5,265 nucleotides of DNA, taken from assembly GCA_013373005.1 (NCBI GenBank), contig JABXIP010000341.1, positions 1 through 5,265 of the forward strand, given 5' to 3'. Positions 1-5,265 of the stretch are shown in pieces. The DNA is from Cytophagia bacterium. Lineage in GTDB: Bacteria > Bacteroidota > Bacteroidia > Cytophagales > Cyclobacteriaceae. The notes under the pieces were generated by a model. The model saw only the letters and a program-made list of their open reading frames with translations. It was not told where the DNA came from and did no database searches. How positions within the stretch are numbered: the first letter of the stretch is position 1; each line of letters opens with the position of its first letter. The translations under genes and the position numbers were made by a program.

Positions 1-912
1 CACGTTGCTTAGCTGCCAGCCATCGGCACCGGGCATGGGCTTAAAGCCTTTTTTCATCTGAAAACGCTCGCCTTCATCGTGACCCCACCAACCAGCAAAA
101 CGAGGTAAGTCATTGTCGTGAGCGAATCGTTCATGCACGAAAATGCCACTCACATTTCCCGGTCCGGAGTTAAGGTATTTATAGGAACACCAGGTTGCGA
201 AATCAACATCCCAATCGTGCAAATGCAGAGGTACGTTTCCGGCAGCATGAGCCAGGTCAAAACCCACTATCGCGCCTGCCTCATGTCCGGCTTTGGTAAT
301 GGTAGCCATGTCAAATAATTGGCCTGTGTAGTATTGCAGTCCTCCGAAAAGCACTAGGGTTAATTCTTGGCTGTGTTCTTTTATGGCCGAAAGAATATCT
401 TCGGTTCTCAGGGTGTTTTCGCCATCTCTAGGCTTCAATTCAATCAATGCATCATCAGGATCCAGACCATGAAACTTGATCTGACTTTCGAACATATATT
501 GGTCGGAAGGAAATGCTCCAGCCTCACAAATGACCTTGAATCGCTCCTTGGTTGGTCTGTAAAAGGAGACCATGAGTAAGTGAAGATTGACTGAAAGGTT
601 GTTCATGGAAACCACCTCAAGAGGTTTGGAACCAACAATTTTGGCCAGAGCATCTTTGCTTGCTTCGTGAAATTTCAGCCAGGGTCTTTCTTTTGGCACG
701 AAGTGGCCTTCAACGCCATAGGTTTCCCATTTCTTCATTTCCTCCTCAACGAAACTTCTTGTTCGTTTCGGTTGAAGCCCAAGGGAGTTTCCGGTAAAGT
801 AGTAGGCATCATTACCATTGATTTGTGGGAAGTGAAATTCTGATCTCCATTTTCTCAGTGGGTCTTCCTGATCAGCTTTTTGTGCAAAGGTGAGTGAGTT
901 TTCGTATGTCAT
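1..912 (-). CDS. kynU: Kynureninase (L-kynurenine hydrolase), C-terminus cut by window edge
   Basis: A PLP-dependent enzyme that cleaves kynurenine or 3-hydroxykynurenine to (3-hydroxy)anthranilate and alanine in the cytosol. I translated the minus strand from the ATG at 912-910; 304 codons stay open to the window edge, so roughly the last quarter of a usual 410-460 residue protein is missing. Diagnostic stretches are YYFTGNSLGLQPK (37-49), NNLSVNLHLLM (104-114), FPSDQY (134-139), FDLAHAAGN with Asp219 (218-226), the PLP-lysine motif SYKYLNSGPG with Lys245 (243-252) and AGWWGH (273-278). These match the kynureninase family closely, including the human enzyme. The start codon overlaps the stop of the upstream methyltransferase gene as ATGA, implying translational coupling; no Shine-Dalgarno is visible. 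With the dioxygenase, ACMSD and aldehyde dehydrogenase nearby, the likely substrate is 3-hydroxykynurenine. I see no frameshift. Confidence 0.96.
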   Translation of the reverse strand, partial: MTYENSLTFAQKADQEDPLRKWRSEFHFPQINGNDAYYFTGNSLGLQPKRTRSFVEEEMKKWETYGVEGHFVPKERPWLKFHEASKDALAKIVGSKPLEVVSMNNLSVNLHLLMVSFYRPTKERFKVICEAGAFPSDQYMFESQIKFHGLDPDDALIELKPRDGENTLRTEDILSAIKEHSQELTLVLFGGLQYYTGQLFDMATITKAGHEAGAIVGFDLAHAAGNVPLHLHDWDVDFATWCSYKYLNSGPGNVSGIFVHERFAHDNDLPRFAGWWGHDEGERFQMKKGFKPMPGADGWQLSNV

Positions 913-1409
913 CCGAATAGTTTCAGTTGATTAAACCCGGGAATAGAATGTTCATGTTTCAGTAGCCATTCTTTTCTGTGCAGGCCTCCCGCGTAGCCTG
1001 TTAAACTGCCATCTGTTCCTATAATTCTATGGCATGGAATTATAATGGCGATTGGGTTTTTGCCATTGGCAGTACCCACCGCTCTAATTTTCTTCAAGTC
1101 TCCCAGCTTAATTGCCTGTTTGGCATAAGTTGAAGTTTTGCCGAATGGAATTTCCATCAATTCATCCCAAACCTCTTTTTGGAATTCAGTACCATCAGGA
1201 GCCAGAGGGAGGTCAAATTCTTTTCGCTTTCCTTCGAAATACTCCTTCAGCTGAAACTTACAGTTGCGAACTACAATGGGCACCGCACCGTCTGTCGAGC
1301 GCTCTTCCTCATCGTCAACGAATGAAACCAGCTTAACAGCCTCTTCATCGCCTATAATTTTGAGCTTGCCAATGGGAGTGTCTAGAAAGGAGATGGCGGT
1401 GTTTTTCAT
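909..1409 (-). CDS. ogt: Methylated-DNA--[protein]-cysteine S-methyltransferase
   Basis: Suicide DNA-repair protein that moves the methyl group from O6-methylguanine (or O4-methylthymine) to its own cysteine. The 166-residue protein has the usual single-domain Ogt/MGMT length and layout: an N-terminal ribonuclease-H-like part (about 1-72), then the conserved DNA-binding and active-site domain. Visible motifs are FQKEVWDELMEIPFGKTSTY (76-95), RAVGTANGKNP with the arginine finger at Arg109 and the asparagine hinge at Asn115, and the acceptor motif IPCHRII with Cys126. YAGGLHRKEWLL (139-150) closes the domain. There is no AraC-type Ada extension, so it is not the adaptive-response regulator. The start shares one base with the ACMSD stop (TAATG) and the stop overlaps the kynU start (ATGA), so it is expressed within the kynurenine operon although it has no known part in the pathway. 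Confidence 0.95.
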   Translation of the reverse strand: MKNTAISFLDTPIGKLKIIGDEEAVKLVSFVDDEEERSTDGAVPIVVRNCKFQLKEYFEGKRKEFDLPLAPDGTEFQKEVWDELMEIPFGKTSTYAKQAIKLGDLKKIRAVGTANGKNPIAIIIPCHRIIGTDGSLTGYAGGLHRKEWLLKHEHSIPGFNQLKLFG

Positions 1410-2425
1410 TACTCGAATAATTTACGGTCCAGATTAAGCCATTCCAATGTTGCATTGCAGAAGATGTCTTCAACCACCTCTGATGCTAACCCCATTTCCT
1501 CGATGTATGCGCCAATTTCCAAATCGCCCAGTGGGAAGGGATAATCGGAACCTAACGTAATTCTTTTCGAGCCTTGGAGCTTTAAAACATATTCCAGAAG
1601 AGCTGGGTCATGAGTGATAGAATCGACCCAAAACTTACCCAAGTAATCACGTGGGTTGATGGGGTTATCAATGGCTACCAAGTCAGGTCGGCAATTAAAG
1701 CCATGTTCAATCCTACCTAATGTAGGCAGAAACGATCCGCCTGCATGTGAGAAGTTGATGCGCAGGTTTGGAAGTCGCTCCATTACACCTCCGAATATTA
1801 GTGAACAGGCAGCTCTGGAGGTTTCTGCCGGCATACCAACCAGCCATGGAAGCCAGTAGCGCTCAATACTGTTGAAGCCCATCATATTCCAAGGGTGGAT
1901 CATGATGGCCATTCCTAGCTCTTCACAGGCTTGAAAAATAGGGAAGAAGCGAGGAGAGTTTAGGTTTTTGTCATTGATATTCGAGCCGATTTGAATGCCG
2001 GGCAGGTTCAGTTCTTCCTTGCATCTTTTGAGCTCCTGAATGGCCAAATCTTCATCTTGCATAGGCAATGTGGCCAGCCCTATGTAGTTTTTAGGATACT
2101 TATGACAAATCTCCGCAATGTGGTCATTCAAAAACCTTGACACCTCCAAAGCATCATCTGGCTTGGCATCATAGGAGAACATTACCGGGATGGTTGAAAT
2201 TACCTGAACCTGCGTGCCATGATTGACATATTCTTCCTTGCGTATTTCCGGATCCCAACAATTGGCCTGAATTTCCCTAAAGAATTTTGCTCCCTTCATC
2301 ATCATAGCAGCCCCCTCTTTGTGGTGATGCAAATGAATGAAATCACCATACCCGAACTTATCTGTCCACTTAGGCAGATGCTCTGGAATGATGTGGGTAT
2401 GCATATCGATTTTCAATCTAGTCAT
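1409..2425 (-). CDS. nbaD: 2-amino-3-carboxymuconate-6-semialdehyde decarboxylase (ACMSD)
   Basis: Zinc-dependent amidohydrolase-fold decarboxylase that turns 2-amino-3-carboxymuconate semialdehyde into 2-aminomuconic semialdehyde, diverting flux away from quinolinate and NAD. Its 338 residues match known ACMSDs (human 336). The metal ligands are all in place: HTH with His9 and His11, IHPWN with His177, NFSHAGG with His227, and GSDYPFPLG with Asp294; these align with His9, His11, His177, His228 and Asp294 of the Pseudomonas fluorescens enzyme. Arg50 and Arg238 sit one residue from the substrate-binding arginines 51 and 239 of that enzyme. The gene ends one base into the ogt start (TAATG). It begins 18 bp after the four-helix ORF, and its first three codons lie inside a heptamer repeat array. 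No Shine-Dalgarno is visible. The ATG used is the only one that keeps the HxH motif with a normal N-terminal strand. Confidence 0.96.
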   Translation of the reverse strand: MTRLKIDMHTHIIPEHLPKWTDKFGYGDFIHLHHHKEGAAMMMKGAKFFREIQANCWDPEIRKEEYVNHGTQVQVISTIPVMFSYDAKPDDALEVSRFLNDHIAEICHKYPKNYIGLATLPMQDEDLAIQELKRCKEELNLPGIQIGSNINDKNLNSPRFFPIFQACEELGMAIMIHPWNMMGFNSIERYWLPWLVGMPAETSRAACSLIFGGVMERLPNLRINFSHAGGSFLPTLGRIEHGFNCRPDLVAIDNPINPRDYLGKFWVDSITHDPALLEYVLKLQGSKRITLGSDYPFPLGDLEIGAYIEEMGLASEVVEDIFCNATLEWLNLDRKLFE

Positions 2426-2444
2426 TAGTCAATGGTCATTAGGC
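2417..2444 (+). repeat. Left degenerate heptamer array (consensus ATTRGTC)
   Basis: Read on the plus strand, this stretch divides into four 7-base units: TCTAGTC, ATTAGTC, AATGGTC, ATTAGGC. It touches the last base of the four-helix stop codon on one side and covers codons 1-3 of the ACMSD gene on the other. On the minus strand the array yields the ATG of ACMSD at 2425-2423. The same strand carries a four-codon mini-ORF (ATG at 2439-2437, TAA at 2427-2425) whose stop overlaps that ATG. The units face the matching array at 2856-2897 in inverted orientation. Confidence 0.7.
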
Positions 2445-2809
2445 TAGCTGTGATTTGGTGACTTTCCAATTGTCTTGATGTATGCATTTAAAGAAATGTG
2501 AACTTCTTCAAGTTCACTCATTAAGTGTTCTAACTTTTCTGATGAAATGATATTTCTTCGATGACACTTACTAAGCCAATTCTTGGTTTCGAGTAAAGAG
2601 CCTCTGGAGTAGAAGCAAAACTGCCTGTTCTCCTTATAAAAATACCTTCCAAAACCTTCGGCAATATTCGCACTGATTGAATCAGCACTTCTAACTAATT
2701 GTTTTCCCAAAGTGTCTTTTTCAAAATAATTCATGTCAGCCACCAAATCCCAAACTGCATCAGATAACTCATCTGCTCGATTATAAACTCTTAATTCTTC
2801 CAATTTCAT
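2444..2809 (-). CDS. Four-helix bundle protein (S23 / 23S rRNA intervening-sequence family)
   Basis: A 121-residue protein of the small four-helix family often annotated S23 ribosomal protein or 23S rRNA-IVP. The function is unknown; the fold is an oligomer-forming helical bundle, possibly nucleic-acid binding. Family signatures are the start MKLEELRVYNRADEL, then LVRSADSISANIAEGFGR (39-56), the KENRQF segment (59-64) and RGSLLETKNWL (69-79), with a C-terminal helix around 91-115. The length is normal and the frame intact. It lies between the dioxygenase and ACMSD genes, a place with no metabolic logic for it, with degenerate heptamer arrays on both sides, so it looks inserted. A weak -7-like TAAATTTT lies upstream (2829-2836, minus strand) and could give its own promoter. 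The stop TAG is 18 bp before the ACMSD ATG. No Shine-Dalgarno is seen at the chosen ATG. Confidence 0.92.
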   Translation of the reverse strand: MKLEELRVYNRADELSDAVWDLVADMNYFEKDTLGKQLVRSADSISANIAEGFGRYFYKENRQFCFYSRGSLLETKNWLSKCHRRNIISSEKLEHLMSELEEVHISLNAYIKTIGKSPNHS

Positions 2810-2855
2810 AAAGTGCTGTTTATTTCCTAAAATTTAATTCGATCGTACTTCAATT

Positions 2856-2897
2856 AACCATTGACATTTGACCAATGACTTCTGACCAATGTCCAAT
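2856..2897 (-). repeat. Right degenerate heptamer array (consensus ATTGGTC)
   Basis: On the minus strand, six 7-base units run without a gap from 2897 down to 2856: ATTGGAC, ATTGGTC, AGAAGTC, ATTGGTC, AAATGTC, AATGGTT. Two are identical, and most of the others keep the GTC or TGG core. On the plus strand the same array shows two exact copies of TGACCAATG (2869-2877 and 2883-2891), 14 bp apart. It starts just after the dioxygenase stop codon and fills about half of the 90-bp gap before the four-helix ORF. Confidence 0.75.
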
Positions 2898-2899
2898 AT

Positions 2900-3430
2900 C
2901 TACCCTACAAACCTTGGATCCGTTTCCATTACATGGCCACAGTTTTTACAGGTGCGGAGTTCTTCAGAGGCATAAAACTCCTTGAATCTTGGGAGAAAGT
3001 CTTTTTCAATATTAGTGAGAGGGAAATAGGTCTCGTGCAATTTATGGTTGCACTTGTCGCAGAACCAGAGCAGGCCATCTGTAAACTCTGAGCCTCTTAC
3101 TCTTTCAATCACTAAGCCGATAGAGCCTTCAGAACGAGATGGAGAGTGTGGCACTTTTGGCGGATGCAGATACATGTCACCCGGGCCTAAGGGAATGTCA
3201 ACGGCCTTACCATCTTCCTGAATGCGAACATTGATATGGCCTTCCAGTTGATAAAAGAGCTCTTCAGTTTCGTTGTAATGATAATCCTTACGGGCATTGG
3301 GTCCCGCTACAATCATTACAATATAGTCAGTGCCTTCAGGGTAAAGATTTTTGTTGCCTACAGGCGGCTTTAGCAGGTCTCTGTTTTCTTCAATCCACTG
3401 GGTAAGGTTGAATGGTTTTCTGATTGACAT
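2900..3430 (-). CDS. nbaC: 3-hydroxyanthranilate 3,4-dioxygenase
   Basis: Cupin-fold non-haem iron dioxygenase that opens the ring of 3-hydroxyanthranilate with O2 to give 2-amino-3-carboxymuconate semialdehyde. The 176 residues fit the bacterial form (174 in Cupriavidus metallidurans). Iron ligands His51, Glu57 and His95 are present in DYHYNETEELFY and PPKVPHSPSR; Arg47, Arg99 and Glu109 fit the substrate-binding positions. The C-terminal rubredoxin-like metal site typical of bacterial enzymes is complete: CDKC at 124-127 and CKNC at 161-164. It is the first gene of the leftward operon, with an unusually clear Shine-Dalgarno (GGAGAG) before its ATG and a divergent partner SDR gene 88 bp away. 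ACMSD, which uses its product, lies downstream beyond the four-helix ORF. Confidence 0.97.
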   Translation of the reverse strand: MSIRKPFNLTQWIEENRDLLKPPVGNKNLYPEGTDYIVMIVAGPNARKDYHYNETEELFYQLEGHINVRIQEDGKAVDIPLGPGDMYLHPPKVPHSPSRSEGSIGLVIERVRGSEFTDGLLWFCDKCNHKLHETYFPLTNIEKDFLPRFKEFYASEELRTCKNCGHVMETDPRFVG

Positions 3431-3433
3431 GTT

Positions 3434-3439
3434 CTCTCC
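3434..3439 (-). promoter_or_regulatory. Shine-Dalgarno of the dioxygenase gene
   Basis: The minus strand reads GGAGAG three bases before the ATG at 3430-3428. It is the only convincing ribosome binding site in the window; the other genes start without one, as is common in Bacteroidota. It supports the chosen start and suggests strong initiation at the head of the leftward operon. Confidence 0.55.
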
Positions 3440-3451
3440 ATTTGATGTGCC

Positions 3452-3459
3452 CGAATTTA
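3452..3459 (-). promoter_or_regulatory. Possible -7 element of the leftward operon
   Basis: The minus strand reads TAAATTCG, one base away from the Bacteroidota -7 consensus TAnnTTTG. Twenty bases upstream lies TTTA (plus-strand 3480-3483), a near match to the -33 TTTG. This would put the transcript start some 15-20 bases before the dioxygenase ATG. The assignment rests on one imperfect motif and is tentative. Confidence 0.35.
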
Positions 3460-3487
3460 CCCAAAAATCGGCTGATGCCTAAATTCG
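3452..3487. promoter_or_regulatory. Inverted repeat in the divergent promoter region (candidate operator)
   Basis: CGAATTTA at 3452-3459 and TAAATTCG at 3480-3487 are perfect 8-bp inverted copies, separated by 20 bp. The arms lie between the two divergent start codons, overlap the proposed leftward -7 and -33 elements, and sit just upstream of the rightward -7. That is a sensible place for a dimeric regulator to control both transcripts together. No regulator gene is in the window. An arm this AT-rich could arise by chance. Confidence 0.35.
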
Positions 3488-3494
3488 ATTTTCA

Positions 3495-3502
3495 TAACTT
3501 TG
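3495..3502 (+). promoter_or_regulatory. Bacteroidota-type -7 promoter element of the rightward operon
   Basis: TAACTTTG is a full match to the Bacteroidota primary-sigma -7 consensus TAnnTTTG. The -33 position, about 20 bp upstream, holds only GCTG (3471-3474), a weak match to TTTG. The transcript would begin some 10-15 bases before the ATG at 3519, giving a very short leader with no Shine-Dalgarno. It would drive the SDR and aldehyde dehydrogenase genes. Confidence 0.55.
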
Positions 3503-3518
3503 ACTAAACTCCTTGACT

Positions 3519-4307
3519 ATGGATTTAAACTTAAAAGGAAAATCGGCATTGGTTTGCGGAAGCACCCAGGGAATTGGTAAGGCCATTGCCGAAGAATTAG
3601 CTAACCTTGGCTGTAGCGTAACCCTTTGCGCCAGAAATGAATCGAAAATGGAGGAGGTGAAAGGCTCTCTATTCCATGGCTCAGGTCAAAACCATCAGCT
3701 TTTGGTAGCTGACTTTGCCAAGCCTGCTGAACTGAAATCGACTATTGAAGAACACCTACAACAAGGAAATCAATATCACATCCTGATCAATAATACGGGA
3801 GGCCCTCCCGGTGGTCAGGCCATAGATGCCGATCTGGAAGCTTTCAGGATTGCCTTCAATCAACACCTGATTTGTAATCAAATTTTGGCTCAAGCTTGTG
3901 TTCCAGCCATGAAAGAAGCGGGCTATGGAAGAATTATCAATGTAATTTCTACTTCTGTTAAAATGCCCATTCAGGGTTTAGGGGTTTCTAATACCATTCG
4001 CGGGGCCGTAGCCAATTGGTCGAAGACACTGGCGAATGAGCTGGGGCAGTTTGGAATTACCGTGAACAATGTATTGCCGGGTGCTACATCTACGCAGCGA
4101 CTTTCTTCAATTATTGAGAATAAGGCTACCAAAACAGGTAAGTCTGTAGAAGAAGTGGAAACTGAAATGAAGTCAGAGATTCCCGCCAGACGCTTTGCTA
4201 GTGCCGATGAAGTGGCAGCAGCAGCGGCATTTTTAGCTTCTCCAGCAGCGGGATATATCAATGGAATCAATGTGCCGGTAGATGGTGGTAGAACGGGGTG
4301 CTTATAA
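3519..4307 (+). CDS. SDR-family oxidoreductase-like protein lacking the catalytic Tyr and Lys
   Basis: A 262-residue Rossmann-fold short-chain dehydrogenase/reductase; substrate unknown. The cofactor loop is CGSTQGIG (13-20), with Ala38-Arg39-Asn40 after the second strand suggesting NADP(H), Asp65 in VADF, and NNTGGPPGG (91-99) where most SDRs have NNAG. Asn114 and Ser144 fill two of the four catalytic positions. Thirteen residues after Ser144, where YxxxK should be, the protein has Ser157 and Arg161 (VSNTIRGAVANW), so the usual Tyr and Lys are absent although the spacing is kept. The C-terminus INGINVPVDGG (248-258) is typical. Homology tools often call such proteins FabG, but the altered active site argues against that. 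I chose the ATG at 3519 over a TTG at 3513. It is 2 bp from the aldehyde dehydrogenase, so it probably acts in 2-aminomuconate metabolism. Confidence 0.9.
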   Translation: MDLNLKGKSALVCGSTQGIGKAIAEELANLGCSVTLCARNESKMEEVKGSLFHGSGQNHQLLVADFAKPAELKSTIEEHLQQGNQYHILINNTGGPPGGQAIDADLEAFRIAFNQHLICNQILAQACVPAMKEAGYGRIINVISTSVKMPIQGLGVSNTIRGAVANWSKTLANELGQFGITVNNVLPGATSTQRLSSIIENKATKTGKSVEEVETEMKSEIPARRFASADEVAAAAAFLASPAAGYINGINVPVDGGRTGCL

Positions 4308-4309
4308 AA

Positions 4310-5265
4310 ATGGAAAGGATACTCAATTATATTGGAGGTGAATTAGTTGAGCCTCAGACGAACCAATATCTTGACAATTTTGAGCCTGCCACTGGCGAGA
4401 TGTATGGAGAAATTCCTGATTCTGATGGTGCGGATGTAGAGTTGGCAGTAAGGTACGCTGAAGAAGCATTTCCTGTCTGGTCAAAAACTCCAAGAGCTGA
4501 GCGTTCCAGAATCATGCTCAAAATCGCTGAGTTGATAGATCAGAACCTGGAAAAACTGGCTATGGCTGAGGCCAAGGATAATGGTAAGCCGGTCAAGCTG
4601 GCTAGATCCGTTGATATTCCCAGAGCAGCAGCTAATATGAGATTCTTCGCTACGGCTATCCTACATGAATCTACCGATGCCCATCAGACCGATGGCGATG
4701 CTCTTAACATGACCCTGAAATCACCAATAGGAGTTGTTGGCTGTATTTCTCCCTGGAATTTACCGCTGTATCTTTTTACCTGGAAGATTGCTCCTGCACT
4801 AGCTGCCGGAAATACTGTGGTGGCTAAGCCTTCTGAGATTACACCTATGACAGCTTTCTTGTTCTCCAAACTTTGTATTGAAGCCGGATTGCCGAAAGGT
4901 GTCTTGAATATTGTGCATGGTTTAGGCCCTAAAGTCGGTCAGGCTATAGTGGAACATCCTAACACTAAGGCTATTTCATTTACTGGTGGAACAAAAACCG
5001 GAAAGCAGATTGCAGCAACCGCAGCACCTATGTTTAAGAAGCTATCACTTGAACTAGGCGGTAAAAACCCAAACATCATTTTTGCCGACTGTGATTTTGA
5101 GAAAGCACTGAAGACTTCTCTGCTTTCTAGTTTCTCTAATCAAGGCCAAATTTGCCTTTGTGGCTCAAGAATTTTTGTTGAGCGATCTATTTACAACAAG
5201 TTCCGAGATGCCTTTGTAGACAAGGCTTCTAAGTTGAAGGTGGGGTCGCCTTACAATGAAGAAAG
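4310..5265 (+). CDS. nbaE: 2-aminomuconic 6-semialdehyde dehydrogenase (ALDH8A1-like), C-terminus cut by window edge
   Basis: NAD-dependent aldehyde dehydrogenase that oxidises 2-aminomuconic semialdehyde to 2-aminomuconate. I translated it from the ATG at 4310; 318 codons are present of a usual 485-500. The active-site parts are SPWNLPL with Asn150, KPSE with Lys173, FTGGTKTG (224-231), LELGGKNP with general base Glu248, and NQGQICLCGSR with nucleophile Cys282. Arg111 in NMRFFA lines up with the substrate-binding Arg of this subfamily (Arg109 in human ALDH8A1, Arg120 in the P. fluorescens enzyme). The stretches LPLYLFTWKIAPALAAGNTV and NQGQICLC are strongly ALDH8A1-like, separating it from betaine or general aldehyde dehydrogenases. 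It starts 2 bp after the SDR stop, in one operon. The substrate assignment is strengthened by the dioxygenase and ACMSD genes next door. Confidence 0.93.
   Translation, partial: MERILNYIGGELVEPQTNQYLDNFEPATGEMYGEIPDSDGADVELAVRYAEEAFPVWSKTPRAERSRIMLKIAELIDQNLEKLAMAEAKDNGKPVKLARSVDIPRAAANMRFFATAILHESTDAHQTDGDALNMTLKSPIGVVGCISPWNLPLYLFTWKIAPALAAGNTVVAKPSEITPMTAFLFSKLCIEAGLPKGVLNIVHGLGPKVGQAIVEHPNTKAISFTGGTKTGKQIAATAAPMFKKLSLELGGKNPNIIFADCDFEKALKTSLLSSFSNQGQICLCGSRIFVERSIYNKFRDAFVDKASKLKVGSPYNEE

Larger units (their letters stand above)
2417..2897. mobile_element. Putative inserted unit: four-helix ORF with inverted flanking heptamer arrays
   Basis: A roughly 480-bp unit made of the four-helix ORF and two inward-facing arrays of degenerate ATTRGTC heptamers. 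The best-matching inverted segment is AGTCATTAGTCA (2420-2431, plus) against AGTCATTGGTCA (2880-2869, minus), identical at 11 of 12 positions. It separates two genes that act on successive pathway steps. No transposase is encoded and I found no target-site duplication, so mobility is an inference from layout and from the habit of this family of sitting beside short repeats. It could instead be an old insertion that no longer moves. Confidence 0.4.

Noticed and set aside
118..579. Two plus-strand ORFs of 66 and 70 codons
   Set aside because: Both lie wholly opposite the kynureninase coding frame, whose motifs are unmistakable; their translations show no recognisable domain.
1112..1336. Plus-strand ORF of 74 codons opposite ogt
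   Set aside because: Antisense shadow of the conserved methyltransferase gene, with no start signals and no domain features.
1656..2428. Plus-strand ORFs at 1656-1859 and 2219-2428
   Set aside because: Antisense shadows of the ACMSD gene; the protein sequences look non-coding.
2834..2857. TTAATT and AATTAA inverted pair with a 12-base loop as a terminator after the dioxygenase gene
   Set aside because: The stem is only six A/T pairs with no following U-run, too weak for an intrinsic terminator.
2417..2897. Heptamer arrays as a CRISPR array
   Set aside because: Units are 7 bases, contiguous, degenerate and without spacers.
3513..3518. TTG at 3513 as start of the SDR gene
   Set aside because: It adds only two residues; the ATG at 3519 gives the usual SDR N-terminus (MDLNLKGKSALV) and fits the short leader expected from the -7 element at 3495.
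3971..4270. Minus-strand ORF of 99 codons
   Set aside because: Lies opposite the SDR C-terminal half; its alanine- and serine-rich translation is what the reverse complement of the SDR frame gives.
4684..4869. Minus-strand ORF of 61 codons
   Set aside because: Antisense shadow within the aldehyde dehydrogenase, across its conserved cofactor-binding region.

Overview
The window reads as a piece of a Bacteroidota chromosome, probably a marine or soil member of the Cytophagales or a relative. This rests on four things: a Bacteroidota-type -7 promoter element (TAnnTTTG) before the rightward genes, near-absence of Shine-Dalgarno sequences, a four-helix-bundle (S23/IVP-like) ORF bounded by short degenerate repeats, and the style of the proteins. 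The genus cannot be set from this sequence alone.

The region is a divergent gene cluster for the catabolic branch of tryptophan degradation (kynurenine, 3-hydroxyanthranilate, 2-aminomuconate). Leftward, read from a divergent control region at about 3431-3518, come 3-hydroxyanthranilate 3,4-dioxygenase (2900-3430), a small four-helix-bundle ORF (2444-2809), aminocarboxymuconate-semialdehyde decarboxylase (ACMSD, 1409-2425), a methylated-DNA-protein cysteine methyltransferase (909-1409) and kynureninase (1-912, running off the left edge). The last three overlap as TAATG and ATGA junctions and are surely co-translated. Rightward come an SDR-family protein (3519-4307) and, 2 bp later, a 2-aminomuconic semialdehyde dehydrogenase of the ALDH8A1 type (4310-5265, running off the right edge).

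Together the enzymes would convert 3-hydroxykynurenine to 3-hydroxyanthranilate plus alanine (KynU), open the ring to ACMS (dioxygenase), decarboxylate it to 2-aminomuconic semialdehyde (ACMSD) and oxidise that to 2-aminomuconate (ALDH). Having both ACMSD and the dehydrogenase points to carbon and nitrogen catabolism rather than only quinolinate and NAD synthesis. Tryptophan dioxygenase, kynurenine monooxygenase and a 2-aminomuconate deaminase are not in the window.

Three points stand out. The SDR keeps the canonical Asn and Ser but has Ser and Arg where the catalytic Tyr and Lys should be, and sits where an unassigned pathway step could be encoded. The four-helix ORF lies between two inward-facing degenerate heptamer arrays (ATTRGTC), one of which supplies the start codon of the ACMSD gene. 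A DNA-repair methyltransferase is embedded, with overlapping start and stop codons, inside a catabolic operon. There is no gene-free stretch longer than about 90 bases.
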